A stretch of 34,815 bases of DNA, from contig CAINQO010000120.1 of NCBI GenBank assembly GCA_903852325.1, positions 1 through 34,815 of the forward strand. Direction: 5' to 3'. Under the pieces are notes generated by a model. The model saw nothing but the letters and a program-made list of their open reading frames with translations. It made no database searches and was not told where the DNA came from. Source of the stretch: Candidatus Omnitrophota bacterium. Its GTDB lineage: Bacteria; Omnitrophota; Gorgyraeia; Gygaellales; Profunditerraquicolaceae. Positions 1 to 7,749 of this stretch are shown piece by piece (within the stretch, counting starts at the first letter, position 1; every line of letters starts with the position of its first letter). The translations under genes were made by a program, and so were the position numbers.

Positions 1-873
<873 letters not shown>

Positions 874-944
874 AATTCTTAGGAAAATTATGAATAATGG
901 CTCTGTGATTTAATTTTGCATATCACTCTCAAAATTGACCGTCA

Positions 945-968
945 AAAAATCCTAATTAAAGGATTTTT
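945..968 (-). other. A/T-rich hairpin in the 16S leader
   Basis: Arms AAAAATCC (945-952) and GGATTTTT (961-968) face each other around an 8-nt A/T loop, about 75 nt before the 16S 5' end. On the minus strand it is followed by TTGACG (934-939) and, 17 nt on, TATGCA, which could be a weak leader-proximal promoter. The hairpin could be an rRNA leader fold or processing element. No function is proven by the sequence. Confidence 0.4.
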
Positions 969-992
969 CTTTGGCCTCGCTTGGCAATTCAA

Positions 993-1004
993 TTATCAAA
1001 GAGC
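993..1004 (-). promoter_or_regulatory. boxA-like antitermination element of the rRNA leader
   Basis: The minus strand reads GCTCTTTGATAA, close to the E. coli rrn boxA core TGCTCTTTAACAA, about 120 nt before the 16S 5' end. In known systems boxA binds NusB-NusE and protects rRNA transcripts from Rho-dependent termination. The assignment rests on similarity and position; no boxB or boxC was identified. Confidence 0.55.
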
Positions 1005-1036
1005 GGTTTTTTGCCCTTAGCCTTGCGGCCAGACAC

Positions 1037-1066
1037 AAAAAAAAGCCCCGACAAATTTGTCGGGGC
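1037..1066 (-). terminator. Rho-independent terminator, minus-strand direction
   Basis: A perfect inverted repeat with 11-nt arms, GCCCCGACAAA and its complement, occupies 1045-1066. It is followed on the minus strand by eight T residues (1044-1037), the classic intrinsic terminator layout. There is no T-run on the other side, so it works only for minus-strand transcripts. It would end the gspF operon, which stops at 1307. It also lies between the best rRNA promoter candidate (1189-1216) and the 16S gene. Confidence 0.85.
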
Positions 1067-1120
1067 GTAAAATTTATTTTACGACGCGCCCTTATTGTCG
1101 ATCTTGTTAAACCGTTAAAT

Positions 1121-1126
1121 TGTCAA
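1121..1126 (-). promoter_or_regulatory. Possible second -35 element upstream of 16S
   Basis: A perfect TTGACA lies on the minus strand in an A/T-rich stretch upstream of the 16S gene. No good -10 hexamer stands at 16-18 nt (the 17-nt position reads GATCGA), so this is at most a weak tandem promoter. It is listed because tandem promoters are common in rRNA operons. Confidence 0.25.
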
Positions 1127-1188
1127 CTGCTGTTTAATTATTATTCTCACAATAATTTTTAGCCCACCGTTTTTGCAGTGGGAATGTT

Positions 1189-1216
1189 ATTTTAATACAA
1201 TCGCGGATTTTGTCAA
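1189..1216 (-). promoter_or_regulatory. Sigma-70 type promoter, probably of the rRNA operon
   Basis: The minus strand carries a consensus -35 TTGACA (1216-1211), a 16-nt spacer and TAAAAT as -10 (1194-1189). A/T-rich sequence precedes it, as expected for an UP element. Transcription would start near 1182 and give a leader of about 310 nt before 16S. It follows the gspF stop codon (1307), so the rRNA operon is the obvious target. The terminator-like hairpin at 1037-1066 lies inside this leader. Confidence 0.65.
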
Positions 1217-1306
1217 GAACTTTTTTTAGTTATTTTTGTATTAATTAACATTTTCTAAAAGAGCAGCTAAGTGCTTAATTCTACTGCGGATTAGCGCCTG
1301 CCCCCT

Positions 1307-2515
1307 TTAATGGGAGATCAGCTGCGAGATCTTGAAAATCGGTAAAAACAGGGCGATGACTATGCCGCCGATGACGATCCCCAGGAAAGCAATGACCATC
1401 GGCTCGATCAGGCTGGTCAGGGCGCTGGCCGCGGCGTCTACCTGGTCATCGTAAAAATCGGCGATCTTGGCAAGCATTTTTTCCAATTGCCCGGTCTGCT
1501 CCCCTACGCTGATCATCCGGGTGACCATGGGAGGGAAAACCCCGCTTTTCCCCAACGGCCGGGCGATCGGTTCTCCGTTACGCACGCTTTTAGAACAATT
1601 CACTACCGCCTCTTCCACCAGCTTGTTGCCCGAAGTTTTGCTGACAATGTCCAGGGCGCTTAAAACCGAAACCCCGCTTTTAACCAAAGTAGAAAAAGTC
1701 CGGGAAAATTTGGCCACCGCCAGTTTTTTTAACAGCGGGCCGAAAACCGGGACCTTTAGAATGAAACGGTCGAATTTATACCTCCCCTTTTCCGTCCCCA
1801 GCCATCTTTTGAAGGCGTAACCGCCGACAATCATAACCGAAACCGCGATCAGAAAATATTTTCTCAGGATGTCGCTGACCAGGATCAGGATCTGGGTGGG
1901 TATAGGTAGCGTGCCACCGAGAGAATCAAAGATCCCTTTGAAGGTCGGCACGACCTTGATCAAAAGCACCGCGGTAATAATGATCGCCATGGTCACCACC
2001 ACCGCCGGATAAACCAGGCTGGAGGTGATCTTGCGGTTTAAGGCCGCCTGTTTTTCCATAAAGGTCGCCAGGCGGTCCAGGATCTCATTGAGCATACCGG
2101 AGGCTTCACCGGCCTTGACCATATTCACAAAAAGATCGGAGAATATCGCCGGGTGCTTGGATAAGGCGTCGCAGAAACTCATCCCCCCTTCGATATCCTG
2201 GCGCACCACTCCCACCACGCTTCTTAGATTATCGTTTTCGATCTGCTCGGCTAAAATTCCCAGGGCATTGACCAGGGGGATGCCGGCATCGATCATCGTG
2301 GCCAGCTGCCGGGAAAAAACCACCAGGTCATCCAGCTTGATCCTTTTGCTTTTTAATTTTGTCTGGGCCTCGGAGACTTTGGCGAACTCCACAGACATCA
2401 CCATCATCTCTTTTTTATGCAAAATTTCCGCTACTTCCGGCTCGGAGGCGGCCTGAATTATGCCGGTAACAGTTTGTCCTTTTTTATCTTTAGCGGTATA
2501 TTTATAAGAATTCAC
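1307..2515 (-). CDS. gspF: GspF/PilC-family inner membrane platform protein
   Basis: This 402-residue protein is the inner-membrane platform of type II secretion and type IV pilus machines. It sits under the pseudopilus or pilus and couples the cytoplasmic ATPase to pilin insertion. Two homologous GspF domains are visible, with repeated cores VFSRQLATMIDAGIPL (from residue 66) and FSRTFSTLVKSGVSVL (from about 270). Membrane segments lie near residues 168-190, 219-234 and 368-395, the usual three-segment plan. The C-terminus LFLPIFKISQLI is typical and the length is normal, so the gene looks complete. It is the last gene of the motor locus and is followed by the terminator at 1037-1066. Sequence alone does not separate type II secretion from type IV pilus; no secretin or pilin gene lies in the window. 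Confidence 0.93.
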   Translation of the reverse strand: MNSYKYTAKDKKGQTVTGIIQAASEPEVAEILHKKEMMVMSVEFAKVSEAQTKLKSKRIKLDDLVVFSRQLATMIDAGIPLVNALGILAEQIENDNLRSVVGVVRQDIEGGMSFCDALSKHPAIFSDLFVNMVKAGEASGMLNEILDRLATFMEKQAALNRKITSSLVYPAVVVTMAIIITAVLLIKVVPTFKGIFDSLGGTLPIPTQILILVSDILRKYFLIAVSVMIVGGYAFKRWLGTEKGRYKFDRFILKVPVFGPLLKKLAVAKFSRTFSTLVKSGVSVLSALDIVSKTSGNKLVEEAVVNCSKSVRNGEPIARPLGKSGVFPPMVTRMISVGEQTGQLEKMLAKIADFYDDQVDAAASALTSLIEPMVIAFLGIVIGGIVIALFLPIFKISQLISH

Positions 2516-2605
2516 CCCGCACCTTCCTTTTATTCAATGTATAAACCAATGGTTTTAATGCCGGAACAAGAAGAAGGTGCGGGGTCCAACCCTACCTTCT
2601 TTAAC

Positions 2606-3676
2606 CTACAAATTATCTACCACCTTCAAAAACACATCGACGATCTTCGGGTCAAATTGCGTGCCGCTGTTGCGCTTAATCTCCAGCACCGCGTCATCTT
2701 TAAACAGGGGTTTTTTACGGTATGAACGCGCCGAACGCATCGCTTCATAAGCGTCGGCCAGATGAATGATCCGGGCTCCCAGCAGGATGTCATTGCCTTT
2801 TCTTCCATCCGGGTAGCCGGAACCGTCATAATGTTCATGATGCTGCCTCACTAAGTCTACCACCCCGTTTAAAAAAGTCAACGGTTCCAGGATTTGCGCC
2901 CCGATCACAGGGTGTTTGCGCACCTGTTCCCACTCTTCCCCGGTAAGCCCGGAGCATTTGAGCAAAATATTGTCCCCGATACCGATCTTGCCCAAGTCAT
3001 GTAATTCGCAGGCCTGCCGCAGAGTCTCGATCTCTTTTGCCGGAAGCTTCATGAAGCCGGCGATCTCCACCACGTAACGGGCGACATTCTCGGAATGGCT
3101 GTGCGTATAATGATCCCGGGCGTCGATCGCCTGCGCTAAAACTTTAATTGTGCGCATGTAGGTCGAACGCAAATCTTCGTAAAGCCGGCTTAAATTGGTG
3201 GTCGCCTCTTCGATCCTGCCGGCTAAAAGCATGTTCTGCTTTTCCAGGGAGCGGTTACTCTCCTTCAATCCTGACAAAAATTTCCGGTTAGAACAAAGCA
3301 GGGAACGCAGCTTGATCCCTTTGTCGATAGTAAATTTCAATTTATCCGCATCCACGGGGCTGACCAGATAATCGAATGCCCCGGCGTCGATCAATTCGGA
3401 GACATCCTCTTTTTCCCGGGACTCCAGGAGGACAAGGATCACCGAATACGGGTCGAGAATTTTGAGTTCAGCGATCAAATAATCGGCGCTGGTACCTTCC
3501 AGAGGCGGCTTGATTATAACCAGGTCGTAATCCTCCTGCCGGATATTTTCCAAAATGACCCGTAATTGCGACCCGGAAAAAACCGCGTAATCCCCTAACT
3601 TCAGGATCTTCTCCTTGATCGCGGCGCAAAGCTTTTGGTCTTCGCAAATTAAAAGTATTTTTCTCAGGACGCCCAT
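2606..3676 (-). CDS. Receiver-like/HD-GYP protein, predicted cyclic-di-GMP phosphodiesterase
   Basis: This 356-residue protein has an N-terminal CheY-like domain (about 5-120), a helical linker (130-170) and an HD-GYP domain (185-353). The HD-GYP part keeps the metal and catalytic signatures: HDLGK at 226-230 and HHEHYDGSGYPDG at 279-291, so c-di-GMP hydrolysis is predicted. The receiver is degenerate. The acidic pair E12-D13 remains, but the phospho-acceptor aspartate is Lys56 (context IIKPPLEG) and the conserved lysine of the K-P motif is Ser106 (YLVSPVD). Classical phosphorylation is therefore unlikely. The ATG is preceded by GAGGAG and lies 1 nt after the stop of the upstream ATPase gene, so the two are co-transcribed. 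It is probably the brake on c-di-GMP made by the GGDEF protein of the same locus. Confidence 0.92.
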   Translation of the reverse strand: MGVLRKILLICEDQKLCAAIKEKILKLGDYAVFSGSQLRVILENIRQEDYDLVIIKPPLEGTSADYLIAELKILDPYSVILVLLESREKEDVSELIDAGAFDYLVSPVDADKLKFTIDKGIKLRSLLCSNRKFLSGLKESNRSLEKQNMLLAGRIEEATTNLSRLYEDLRSTYMRTIKVLAQAIDARDHYTHSHSENVARYVVEIAGFMKLPAKEIETLRQACELHDLGKIGIGDNILLKCSGLTGEEWEQVRKHPVIGAQILEPLTFLNGVVDLVRQHHEHYDGSGYPDGRKGNDILLGARIIHLADAYEAMRSARSYRKKPLFKDDAVLEIKRNSGTQFDPKIVDVFLKVVDNL

Positions 3677-3677
3677 T

Positions 3678-5390
3678 CTACTCCTCGGTAGTTATACGGA
3701 GCGCTTCATCTAAAGTAGTCAGCTCTTCTTTAACCTTCTGGAAGGCATCATCGCGCAAAGTTTTCATTTCCAGTTTTTTTACCGCGTAAGCCTTGACCTC
3801 ATCCATGGATTTTCTGCGGATGACCATTTCCCGGATCGTGTCGTCGATCAAAACCGTTTCCAGGACGGCGATCCTGCCGAAGAATCCGGTATTATTGCAA
3901 TATTTGCATCCCTGGGCGGCATAAAAGGTAGTTTTACCGAGGAACCCTATTTTCTTCAAAAAATCTTCCGGGATCTGGACCGGCTTGCGGCATTTCAGGC
4001 AGATCTTGCGCGCCAGGCGCTGGGCGCAAAGCATCACCACGCTGGAAGCCACCAGAAAAGGCTCAACCCCCATATCGATCAGCCGGGTGATACTGGAAAT
4101 CGCGTCATTGGTGTGCAGGGTCGAAAGCACAAGCTGTCCGGTAAGCGAAGCTTTGATGGCGATATCCGCGGTTTGGGCATCGCGGATCTCTCCGATCATA
4201 ATTACATCCGGGCTCTGGCGCAGGATAGAACGCAATCCGGAGGCAAAATCCAAACCGATATCCGGCTTGACCTGCATCTGGGTGATCCCTTCCACCTGGT
4301 ATTCAACCGGGTCTTCAATGGTGATAATATTCCTCTCGGCGGTATTTAACTGGTTTAATACTGAATACAAAGTGGTAGACTTGCCGCTTCCGGTCGGCCC
4401 GGTAACCAGGATCATTCCGAAAGGTTTGGCGATCGCCGCTTTAAAAGTGGCCGCCGGCTGCTCGGAAAAACCTAATTTGTCCAGGCCGATGGAAAGGTTC
4501 CCCTTATCCAGGGCGCGCAGGACAAATTTCTGCCCGAAAGTCGTCGGCAGGCTGGAGACGCGGAAATCCACTTCCCTTCCCTCAGTTTTAACTTTAAACC
4601 GGCCGTCCTGGGGAATGCGGTTTTCCGTAATATCCAGGTTGGAGATAATTTTAAGGCGGGCTAAAATCGCGTTTTGATTGATCTTGGGCACCCGCAGGAC
4701 ATCGTGGAGGGAACCGTCCACCCGGTAACGGATACGCAGGCAATCGATCTCCGGCTCCACATGAATATCCGAGGCCCTCCTTTTTAAAGCCTGGGCCAGG
4801 ATGATATCGACTAACTGCACGATAGGCGCTTTTTCGCTCTCCAGCAGGACATTAGACAATTCGATCTCTTCGGACTTAAATAATTCCACATTTTTTTCCT
4901 GGCCGGAGAGGTTGGTCAGAGAGGATTCGTCAAGGATGCTCTGCATTTCCTTGGCCTCTTTGCGGTACTGGCTGTCGATGGCGCGGGAAATTTCATCTTC
5001 CGGGCTTAAGACGATATCGATATTGCACCCGGTAAAATTACTCAGATCGTCGAGAGCGAAAATATTCAAAGGGTCGGACATCGCCACAGTAAGGGTCGAA
5101 CCGATCTTGGAGAGGGGGATCGTGTTATAAAGTTTAGCCATCCGCTCCGGGATCAGGTTGACGATATCGCTGTCAAACCGGAATTTTGCCAGGCGCAAAG
5201 TCGGCAGGTAAAGCTGCTCGGAAAATAAAGACAGAAGCGCTTCTTCGTTAACGATCCCGGCTTCGACCAGCACCCTTCTTAAGGGGATCCCTTTCTCTTT
5301 CTGCAGATTAAGGGCCCGCTCCAGCTGGTCTTTGGTGATCTGCTTGCTCTTAAGCAGGATCTCAATTATATTTTCTTTTAGTGAATGCAT
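3678..5390 (-). CDS. gspE: GspE/PilB-family motor ATPase (second copy)
   Basis: This 570-residue ATPase would power pseudopilus or pilus assembly at the inner membrane together with the GspF-like protein. An MshEN-type N-domain covers about 1-145. The ATPase core has RASDIHVEP (205-213), Walker A GPTGSGKS at 331-338, Walker B VIMIGEIRD at 396-404 and the histidine box LVLSTLHTND. Four cysteines (464, 467, 495, 498) form the zinc-binding C-M domain usual in GspE and PilB. The first MshEN repeat has lost its glycines (IIEILLKSKQ at the expected RLGxxLxxxG), so nucleotide binding by this copy is doubtful. No Shine-Dalgarno sequence is visible before the ATG. It is the near-paralogue of the gene at 5423-7138 and runs straight into the HD-GYP gene. 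Confidence 0.93.
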   Translation of the reverse strand: MHSLKENIIEILLKSKQITKDQLERALNLQKEKGIPLRRVLVEAGIVNEEALLSLFSEQLYLPTLRLAKFRFDSDIVNLIPERMAKLYNTIPLSKIGSTLTVAMSDPLNIFALDDLSNFTGCNIDIVLSPEDEISRAIDSQYRKEAKEMQSILDESSLTNLSGQEKNVELFKSEEIELSNVLLESEKAPIVQLVDIILAQALKRRASDIHVEPEIDCLRIRYRVDGSLHDVLRVPKINQNAILARLKIISNLDITENRIPQDGRFKVKTEGREVDFRVSSLPTTFGQKFVLRALDKGNLSIGLDKLGFSEQPAATFKAAIAKPFGMILVTGPTGSGKSTTLYSVLNQLNTAERNIITIEDPVEYQVEGITQMQVKPDIGLDFASGLRSILRQSPDVIMIGEIRDAQTADIAIKASLTGQLVLSTLHTNDAISSITRLIDMGVEPFLVASSVVMLCAQRLARKICLKCRKPVQIPEDFLKKIGFLGKTTFYAAQGCKYCNNTGFFGRIAVLETVLIDDTIREMVIRRKSMDEVKAYAVKKLEMKTLRDDAFQKVKEELTTLDEALRITTEE

Positions 5391-5422
5391 TTTTTAGTTT
5401 ACTGTGTACTGTTAACTGAAAA

Positions 5423-7138
5423 CTACTCATCAGGTGTAGTCACCCTGAGCACTTCTTCGATCGTGGTTAGTCCTTTAAGCGCCGCGTCCAAACCATCCTC
5501 GCGCAGGGTTTTCATTCCTTCCAAGCGCGCCTGCTGTTTAATGAAATGCTCCTGCGAGTTGATAAGGATCATTTCACGGATCTTGGCGCTCAGCTGCAGC
5601 ACCTCACAAATTACCGTCCGTCCGGAATAGCCGGAGTTAAAACAGTGCGGGCAGCCTCTACCTTTAAAAAACTGTAATTTGCCGGTCTTTTGCAGGTCAA
5701 TTTTCAAACTAAGCGCGATATCATCCTTAAGCACATAGGATTCTTTACAGAAGGTGCAGATCTTGCGCACTAACCTCTGCGCCAGCACGCAAACCAGGGA
5801 AGAATTGATCAAGTACGGCTCCACTCCCATATTCACTAAACGCACCACTGCTCCGGCGGCGGTAGTGGTGTGCAGGGTGGACAAGACCAGATGGCCGGTG
5901 AGAGCGCTTTTTATGGCGATATCCACGGTTTCATAATCGCGGATCTCTCCGATCATAATAATATCCGGATCCTGGCGCAAAATGGAACGCAGCGCCGCGG
6001 CAAAACTAAGCCCGATTTCCGGCTTGGCGGTCACCTGGTTAATCCCTTCCAACTGAAATTCGACCGGGTCCTCGACAGAAACGATATTTTTATCCGGGCT
6101 GTCCACGGATTTTAAGACCGCATAAAGGGTTGTGGTTTTTCCGCTGCCGGTGGGCCCGCAGACCAGGATCATTCCGTGGGGAAGCGCGGAGACCTTGCTC
6201 AAGACTTCGATCGGGTATTCGCTGAAACCCAATTTTTTTATGTCCAGGTTTGCCTGCGATTTATCCAGGATGCGCAGCGCAACTTTTTCCCCGAAGCTGG
6301 AAGGCAGGATGGAAACGCGAAAATCCACCTCCCGGTTAAGGATCTTGACCTTAAACCTGCCGTCCTGAGGGAGGCGGTGTTCGGCAATATCCAGTTCGGC
6401 GATAACTTTGATCCTGGAAACCACGGAAGCATGCATATTTTTCGGGGGAGCTTTTTGCTCCCGCAGCATTCCGTCGATCCGGAAACGCACGCGCAATTTC
6501 TTTTCAAAAGGCTCAACGAGGATATCGGAAGCTTTTTTCTTGATCGACTCCTCCAGCATCATATTCACCACTTTAATTACCGGCGCTTCGTGGCTGATCC
6601 GGTCAAGTTCCTGGTCGCTGGGGGCAACCTCTTTATCCTCCTTGATCAGCTCAATGGAAGAAGTAGTCATCTCCTTAACCAGGTCGTCGATGATCCCCTT
6701 GGAAGTATCCGGGTAAGACAATTCGATCGTCTGGTTAATATCGGCGACGCTGGAGATGATCGGGTTGATCTTAAAACCGGTAAGCGCCTGCACATGGTCG
6801 ATGGCAAAGATATTCAGGGGATCGGCCATGGCCAGGGTAATCGTATCCCCCAGCTTGGAAATGGGGATGATCTGGTAATGCCGGGCAATATCGACGGGAA
6901 TGATCTTGGCGATTTCCGTGTCGATCTTAAAACGTTTTAAATCGATCAGCGGTAACCCCAGCCCTTCGCTTATGGTCGAGATCAATTCGTTCTCTTTGAT
7001 GAACTTAAGCTCAACGATAATATCGCTGAGCTTCCCGCCTTTTTGCGTCTGGACTTTTAAAGCCTGGGCAAGATGCTCGGGAGTAATGAGCTTGTTGTTG
7101 ATCAATATTTCGGTAAGCCGGTCTTTAAGTGATACCAT
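5423..7138 (-). CDS. gspE: GspE/PilB-family motor ATPase (first copy)
   Basis: This 571-residue hexameric-motor ATPase is collinear with its neighbour at 3678-5390. It has an MshEN-type N-domain (1-145), Walker A GPTGSGKT at 328-335, Walker B IIMIGEIRD at 393-401, the histidine box LVLSTLHTTT and the zinc cysteines 461, 464, 496 and 499. The conserved SDIHxEP motif reads SDILVEP here, so its histidine is leucine, unlike the second copy. In the first MshEN repeat R7-L8 are kept but the glycines are replaced (T9, K16). Tandem ATPases suggest separate substrates, or extension versus a modified assembly role; retraction is less likely because both have the long PilB/GspE architecture rather than the short PilT one. 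The ATG follows an intergenic inverted repeat and has no clear Shine-Dalgarno sequence. Confidence 0.93.
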   Translation of the reverse strand: MVSLKDRLTEILINNKLITPEHLAQALKVQTQKGGKLSDIIVELKFIKENELISTISEGLGLPLIDLKRFKIDTEIAKIIPVDIARHYQIIPISKLGDTITLAMADPLNIFAIDHVQALTGFKINPIISSVADINQTIELSYPDTSKGIIDDLVKEMTTSSIELIKEDKEVAPSDQELDRISHEAPVIKVVNMMLEESIKKKASDILVEPFEKKLRVRFRIDGMLREQKAPPKNMHASVVSRIKVIAELDIAEHRLPQDGRFKVKILNREVDFRVSILPSSFGEKVALRILDKSQANLDIKKLGFSEYPIEVLSKVSALPHGMILVCGPTGSGKTTTLYAVLKSVDSPDKNIVSVEDPVEFQLEGINQVTAKPEIGLSFAAALRSILRQDPDIIMIGEIRDYETVDIAIKSALTGHLVLSTLHTTTAAGAVVRLVNMGVEPYLINSSLVCVLAQRLVRKICTFCKESYVLKDDIALSLKIDLQKTGKLQFFKGRGCPHCFNSGYSGRTVICEVLQLSAKIREMILINSQEHFIKQQARLEGMKTLREDGLDAALKGLTTIEEVLRVTTPDE

Positions 7139-7145
7139 AATGAAA

Positions 7146-7212
7146 GTAGGTAGCAGTCAGTAGGGAGTATATAGGAAAACCTAAATGCTAACTACTATCT
7201 ACTACCTACCCC
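7146..7212. repeat. Intergenic imperfect inverted repeat
   Basis: Between the MshEN-like gene and the first ATPase gene, GTAGGTAGCAGTCAGTAGGG (from 7146) faces an inverted relative ending CTACTACCTAC (about 7189-7212). About 18 of 22 positions match. It fills nearly the whole 86-nt gap. It belongs to the AGTAG/GTAGGTAG-rich class also seen at 26553-26668. No T-run follows on either strand, so it is not an ordinary intrinsic terminator. Confidence 0.65.
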
Positions 7213-7224
7213 TATTTTTGTCTT

Positions 7225-7671
7225 CTAATCTTTGTCTTTATAGTACTTCTCGATCGCTTTCTTGACGTCGGATGAGGTGGAAACAAATGTCTGCACGCTG
7301 CAGCCGCTGAGCAGCTCCACGTCTTCAATCGCCTGGATATTCAAAGGGTTGGACATCGCCAGGGTAAGGTTGTTACCGATCTTGTCGATCGGCACCAATA
7401 AATACTGCCGCGCCACCCTGCCGGGGATAATGTTGGTAATATCCGTATCCACGTCATAATTGCCCAACGGCAGATACGGAAAGCCGTACTGGGCGGTAAG
7501 CGCCTGGGCAATATCATCCTCTTTGACAAAACCCAAATCCACCAGGATCTCGCCGATCAGGCCGCCTTTTGCCTTCTGGACTTCCAGCCCCTTGTCCAGC
7601 TGGGACTGGCTGATAATCCCGCGGTCAAGCAGCATTTCGCCCAATGGTTTATTATTGATTCTTCTGATCAC
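7225..7671 (-). CDS. Stand-alone MshEN-type (GspE N-terminal) domain protein
   Basis: This 148-residue protein is collinear with the first 145 residues of both adjacent motor ATPases and then stops. It has no ATPase domain, membrane segment or signal peptide. Two 24-residue MshEN-like repeats are visible at 9-32 (PLGEMLLDRG then L25, L29, Q32) and 38-61 (LIGEILVDLG then I54, L58, Q61), joined by the 5-residue spacer known for c-di-GMP-binding MshEN domains. It keeps the repeat glycines (11, 18, 40, 47) better than either ATPase, although the leading arginine of the consensus is missing in both repeats. The start is GTG, preceded by AAGGA. It may be a free regulatory subunit or c-di-GMP receptor for the motor. 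A truncated ATPase remnant is possible, but it ends cleanly and no downstream ATPase remnant is seen. Confidence 0.82.
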   Translation of the reverse strand: MIRRINNKPLGEMLLDRGIISQSQLDKGLEVQKAKGGLIGEILVDLGFVKEDDIAQALTAQYGFPYLPLGNYDVDTDITNIIPGRVARQYLLVPIDKIGNNLTLAMSNPLNIQAIEDVELLSGCSVQTFVSTSSDVKKAIEKYYKDKD

Positions 7672-7688
7672 TCTTATTCCTTATCTTG

Positions 7689-7711
7689 TCCGCCACCGGT
7701 ACGCTGGCGGA
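7689..7711. repeat. Short intergenic inverted repeat
   Basis: In the 78-nt gap between the GGDEF gene and the MshEN-like gene, TCCGCCA and TGGCGGA face each other around CCGGTACGC. Fragments of the same CGGCG/CGCCG words recur further on in the gap. No T-run follows, so it is a hairpin of unknown role just before the GTG start of the next gene. Confidence 0.45.
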
Positions 7712-7749
7712 TCATCGGCGTACTCTTATCAAAACTTTATGTCCGCCGA

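Noticed and set aside
971-1162. Small plus-strand reading frame in the rRNA leader region
   Set aside because: It runs through the terminator hairpin and boxA-like element and has no homology signal or ribosome-binding site.
3985-4677. Plus-strand reading frame (230 codons) opposite the second ATPase gene
   Set aside because: It is a complementary-strand shadow of the conserved ATPase core, without motifs of its own.
6176-6940. Long plus-strand reading frame (254 codons) opposite an ATPase gene
   Set aside because: It lies wholly antisense to the clear GspE/PilB gene at 5423-7138, has no recognisable domain or ribosome-binding site, and mirrors the codon structure of the real gene.
7139-7224. 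Possible CRISPR array or tandem-repeat array
   Set aside because: The repeats are inverted and imperfect, without regular spacers or cas genes.
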